From NCBI GenBank assembly GCA_946480555.1, contig CAMLLE010000168.1, forward strand, positions 1-6,848: a stretch of 6,848 nt of DNA, given 5' to 3'. The notes under the pieces were generated by a model. The model did no database searches, had not been told where the DNA came from, and saw nothing but the letters and a program-made list of their open reading frames with translations. This stretch comes from an uncultured Verrucomicrobia subdivision 3 bacterium (lineage in GTDB: Bacteria; Verrucomicrobiota; Verrucomicrobiae; Limisphaerales; CAMLLE01). Shown here piece by piece: positions 4,981 through 6,848 of the stretch (position 1 is the first letter of the stretch; each line of letters opens with the position of its first letter). Position numbers and translations under genes: made by a program.

Positions 4981-5994
4981 TTATTCCAGATCATAGAGCG
5001 AGTTGTCGGCCGACAGGAATCCCGTTCCCGCGGCAATCTTCTGCGAACCGCTCGCGCTGTTGGTGTAACGATCGCGCATCGATTCCACATGCCCGTCGCA
5101 GAAGGCCGTGTTGCTGCGCTTCAAGTGCCGGAAGCCTTGCGTGCCCGAATAACGGCCGCTGAACGCGGCGTCGCCGGGATTCGAAAACGGCGCGCGCATG
5201 AACTTGTTCGCGCCGGCGGAAAACTGACCGTCACCAAACAACGCGGTCGTCACGGGCTGCCGCACAGCGGAACTTTTCGCCGGTTCCGGAATGCTCTCCA
5301 TCTGTCCGTGGCCGATGTAGCTCGTGTTGTAATTGTAGCCGGTGAATGGATCGGATGCATTCGCCTTGGCGGTGAATGACGGGCATTGCTGCACTTTGGG
5401 ATTTGACTGCGACTGCCAGAGCAGGCCGGGCACGGTTTGCGTGGGGCCGCTTTCAATCGTGGTGAAGTCCCACGCGATGTGATGGGTCACGCCGTTCACC
5501 TCGGTGCTGTAGTAAGCGATGGGATAAGAATCGTGGTTGTCATCCACGTAGAGTCGGGCCGCGAATCCCATTTGTCGCAAGTTGTTCACGCATTCGACGC
5601 GTTTGGCGGTGGCCTTCGAATGACTCAATGCGGGTAACAACATCGCGGCCAGAATGGCAATGATGGCGATGACGACCAGCAGTTCGATCAACGTGAAGCC
5701 GCGAATTGCAGCGGTGGCCTGCGACCGCCGCTGGTTGGGAAATCGGGTGCGGTGAAGCTTTGTTGAATCCGTCGCCCGGATGACGCGCTGTTTCCCCTCA
5801 CCCCAGGGGAGAGGGAAAACTGATTTCCATGATCGGGGTAAGATGGCATGTGGGACGGAATTCACTGACCGTCGGGTGCAACACAGCGTAGGAGACGACG
5901 TGAGGAGTCTCTGATTTATTTCGGAGAAGGAAATATGAGACTCCTCACGTCGTCTCCCACAAGGGGCAATTGGCGTTGTCGCTTTGCCGTTCAT
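4981..5994 (-). CDS. Prepilin-type N-terminal methylation domain protein with H-X9-DG motif
   Basis: A type II pseudopilin-like surface protein of the kind found in many copies in Verrucomicrobiota and Planctomycetota; individual roles are unknown. The processing site is G99 before [10 protein letters not shown] (from 100), with the usual glutamate at mature position 5, followed by a hydrophobic helix to about 122. Then come C-V-N-N-L-R-Q-M-G (135-143), D-D-N-H-D-S-Y-P (151-158) and the C-terminal [14 protein letters not shown] (290-303), an exact H-X9-DG. The coding sequence is secure from about 5700 to the TAA at 4981, giving 238 mature residues. The start is not secure: ATG 5994 overlaps the exoprotein stop (ATGA) but implies a 99-residue leader, partly encoded by a palindromic repeat (residues 13-35); GTG 5865 implies a 56-residue leader and has no ribosome-binding site; no ATG, GTG or TTG lies closer. 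Both leaders are long for this class. Upstream of the CWC gene with a four-base gap. Confidence 0.9.
   Translation of the reverse strand: MNGKATTPIAPCGRRREESHISFSEINQRLLTSSPTLCCTRRSVNSVPHAILPRSWKSVFPLPWGEGKQRVIRATDSTKLHRTRFPNQRRSQATAAIRGFTLIELLVVIAIIAILAAMLLPALSHSKATAKRVECVNNLRQMGFAARLYVDDNHDSYPIAYYSTEVNGVTHHIAWDFTTIESGPTQTVPGLLWQSQSNPKVQQCPSFTAKANASDPFTGYNYNTSYIGHGQMESIPEPAKSSAVRQPVTTALFGDGQFSAGANKFMRAPFSNPGDAAFSGRYSGTQGFRHLKRSNTAFCDGHVESMRDRYTNSASGSQKIAAGTGFLSADNSLYDLE
5790..5820. repeat. Short GC-rich palindrome within the prepilin leader region
   Basis: GTTTCCCCTCACCCC (5790-5804) and AGGGGAGAGGGAAAAC (5805-5820) are inverted repeats at 13 of 15 positions with almost no spacer. CCCTCACCCC/GGGGAGAGGG type repeats are widespread in bacterial intergenic DNA. 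In the prepilin frame it would encode residues 59-69 ([11 protein letters not shown]), which look like translated repeat rather than protein; this argues that this stretch may not be coding. Confidence 0.5.
5889..5959. repeat. Palindromic repeat, family C, intact copy
   Basis: Bases 5891-5911 and 5937-5957 are perfect 21-bp inverted repeats (arm core GAGACGACGTGAGGAGTC). Imperfect pairing continues inward (ATTT...TTC) to the small loop GGA at 5923-5925. The transcript could form a hairpin of about 70 bases. It lies between the exoprotein stop (5991) and the prepilin transmembrane segment, and matches the degenerate copy at 3917-3984. The perfect arms suggest recent arrival or maintained pairing. 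Confidence 0.85.
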
Positions 5995-6848
5995 TTCCCG
6001 GGCATCTCCAATCGCAGCCGGTAGAACGCCTTTTCAGCTGGCGGAGTCGGATCTTCCAATGTCACCGGCTCACGATTGGACGGCGTCACGGCGGTCAACG
6101 TCGTCCAGTGGGCCAGATTCGTCGAGCGTTCGAGCGCTTGCAGGCAGTGCGGCGCGGGCGTGAATTCGAATTCAAATCCGGATTGAGCTGGCCGGATTGT
6201 GAATTCGGGTGCGACGAACTGTACGAGCGCGAAGGCTGTAGCATTCGTAATTCCCGAAATCGTGGCGGCACGAGTCAGGAAATCATAAGTGAATGGAATT
6301 GGGTTCCAGTTTGTGCCGTCCCAACGCATTGCTCGCAGGTCTGAGCCATTCCCGGTATAGCCGCCGCCGGCGCCAAGCGTGAGATTCGCCATGAATTCGA
6401 TTGGCGATGTCCCGACCAGCGGCACAACTTCTGTCGCGACCGCAAGCCTCGAAGTTGCGGGAATGGCCGCAAGCGCTTCGAGATTGGTTAGCGTTTGAGC
6501 CGACACGAGCGCCCGGTCACTGAGTGCGGTGAATTGAAACGCCAGTGCAGTTTCGCTTTTCAATTCGGGTTGTTGGAACGCCAGTCGCGCGGTGTTGTTC
6601 GTGATGTTCGCTGGCAGAATCGAAAGGCTGTCGCCCAGCAGGCGCGGCCTGACGATGGAGATCGCGTCGATCTCGCCGATGTCTGAATCGGGCATTGCAT
6701 CGACGCGCACGTAGCGGACGGAGTTGAAACCGGATTCCTGAAGGTCAAATCCAGTTCCGCCGCCGGAGCCTGCGTAGAGTTCGATCGCATTGGCCGCGGT
6801 CAATCCGCCGCTGTCCAAGGTTTCGAGCAGAAGCGGATTCACCGGCTT
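5991..6848 (-). CDS. C-terminal part of a secreted exoprotein of unknown function
   Basis: The frame is open through the right edge of the window, so only the last 285 residues are seen and the start is outside; the GTG at 6842 is not taken as a start. Residues 23-69 ([10 protein letters not shown]... then S-V-R-Y-V-R-V and [10 protein letters not shown]) resemble a beta-rich module repeated in surface proteins. The tail, [13 protein letters not shown] (239-251) to [14 protein letters not shown] (266-279), is the ending typical of many large Verrucomicrobiota exoproteins. The visible composition is rich in Thr, Ala, Ser, Asn and Gly and has only one cysteine, as expected outside the cell. No catalytic motif is visible in the fragment, so no enzymatic role is proposed. 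Its stop overlaps the first possible ATG of the prepilin gene. Confidence 0.8.
   Translation of the reverse strand, partial: KPVNPLLLETLDSGGLTAANAIELYAGSGGGTGFDLQESGFNSVRYVRVDAMPDSDIGEIDAISIVRPRLLGDSLSILPANITNNTARLAFQQPELKSETALAFQFTALSDRALVSAQTLTNLEALAAIPATSRLAVATEVVPLVGTSPIEFMANLTLGAGGGYTGNGSDLRAMRWDGTNWNPIPFTYDFLTRAATISGITNATAFALVQFVAPEFTIRPAQSGFEFEFTPAPHCLQALERSTNLAHWTTLTAVTPSNREPVTLEDPTPPAEKAFYRLRLEMPGK

Noticed and set aside
4977..5090. Longer CWC frame beginning at 5090
   Set aside because: The extra residues overlap the prepilin coding sequence and are Arg-rich shadow sequence; starts at 4976 or 4994 are sufficient.

Overview
This 6.8 kb window is chromosomal DNA that most likely comes from a member of the Verrucomicrobiota (Limisphaerales/Pedosphaera-like). 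Three things point there: a prepilin-like protein with the H-X9-DG C-terminal motif, an exoprotein ending in the 'LERSTNLxxWTxL...DPxPPxxxAFYRLR' tail common in that phylum, and a high density of long palindromic intergenic repeats. This assignment is inference from protein style; no marker gene is present. No rRNA, tRNA, CRISPR array, transposase or phage gene is visible.

Layout. On the + strand, 1-303 is the 3' end of a gene resembling tagaturonate epimerase (UxaE), followed by a strong intrinsic terminator at 324-356. The gap 357-699 is filled by a ~134-bp palindromic repeat and a second hairpin. A family-4 (iron-sulfur) uracil-DNA glycosylase lies at 700-1617. A second palindromic repeat (1664-1806) and about 320 bp without a recognisable gene precede the most interesting gene, at 2126-3868. 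It encodes a secreted/membrane protein with nine CXXCH c-heme sites fused to a five-helix b-type cytochrome membrane domain. That is the domain plan of Geobacter CbcL, a quinol-oxidising inner-membrane cytochrome of extracellular electron transfer.

The right half is a collinear - strand block, read from 6848 down to 3940: the end of a secreted exoprotein (5991-6848), a prepilin-type protein (4981 to at most 5994), a small cysteine-rich CWC-type protein (4767-4976) and a signal-less BtuF-like corrinoid-binding protein (3940-4770). ATGA overlaps occur between exoprotein and prepilin frames and between CWC and BtuF-like genes, and prepilin and CWC genes are almost abutting, so the last three at least could be one transcript. 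The cytochrome and the BtuF-like gene converge, and a palindromic repeat sits at their junction.

The repeats are the second theme. At least three palindrome families are present, one in two copies (3917-3984 and 5889-5959). The first of these copies supplies the last ~14 codons of the BtuF-like gene. The second sits just where the start of the prepilin gene is uncertain. The genes do not form one pathway: sugar acid catabolism, DNA repair, respiration, surface proteins and corrinoid binding are side by side.
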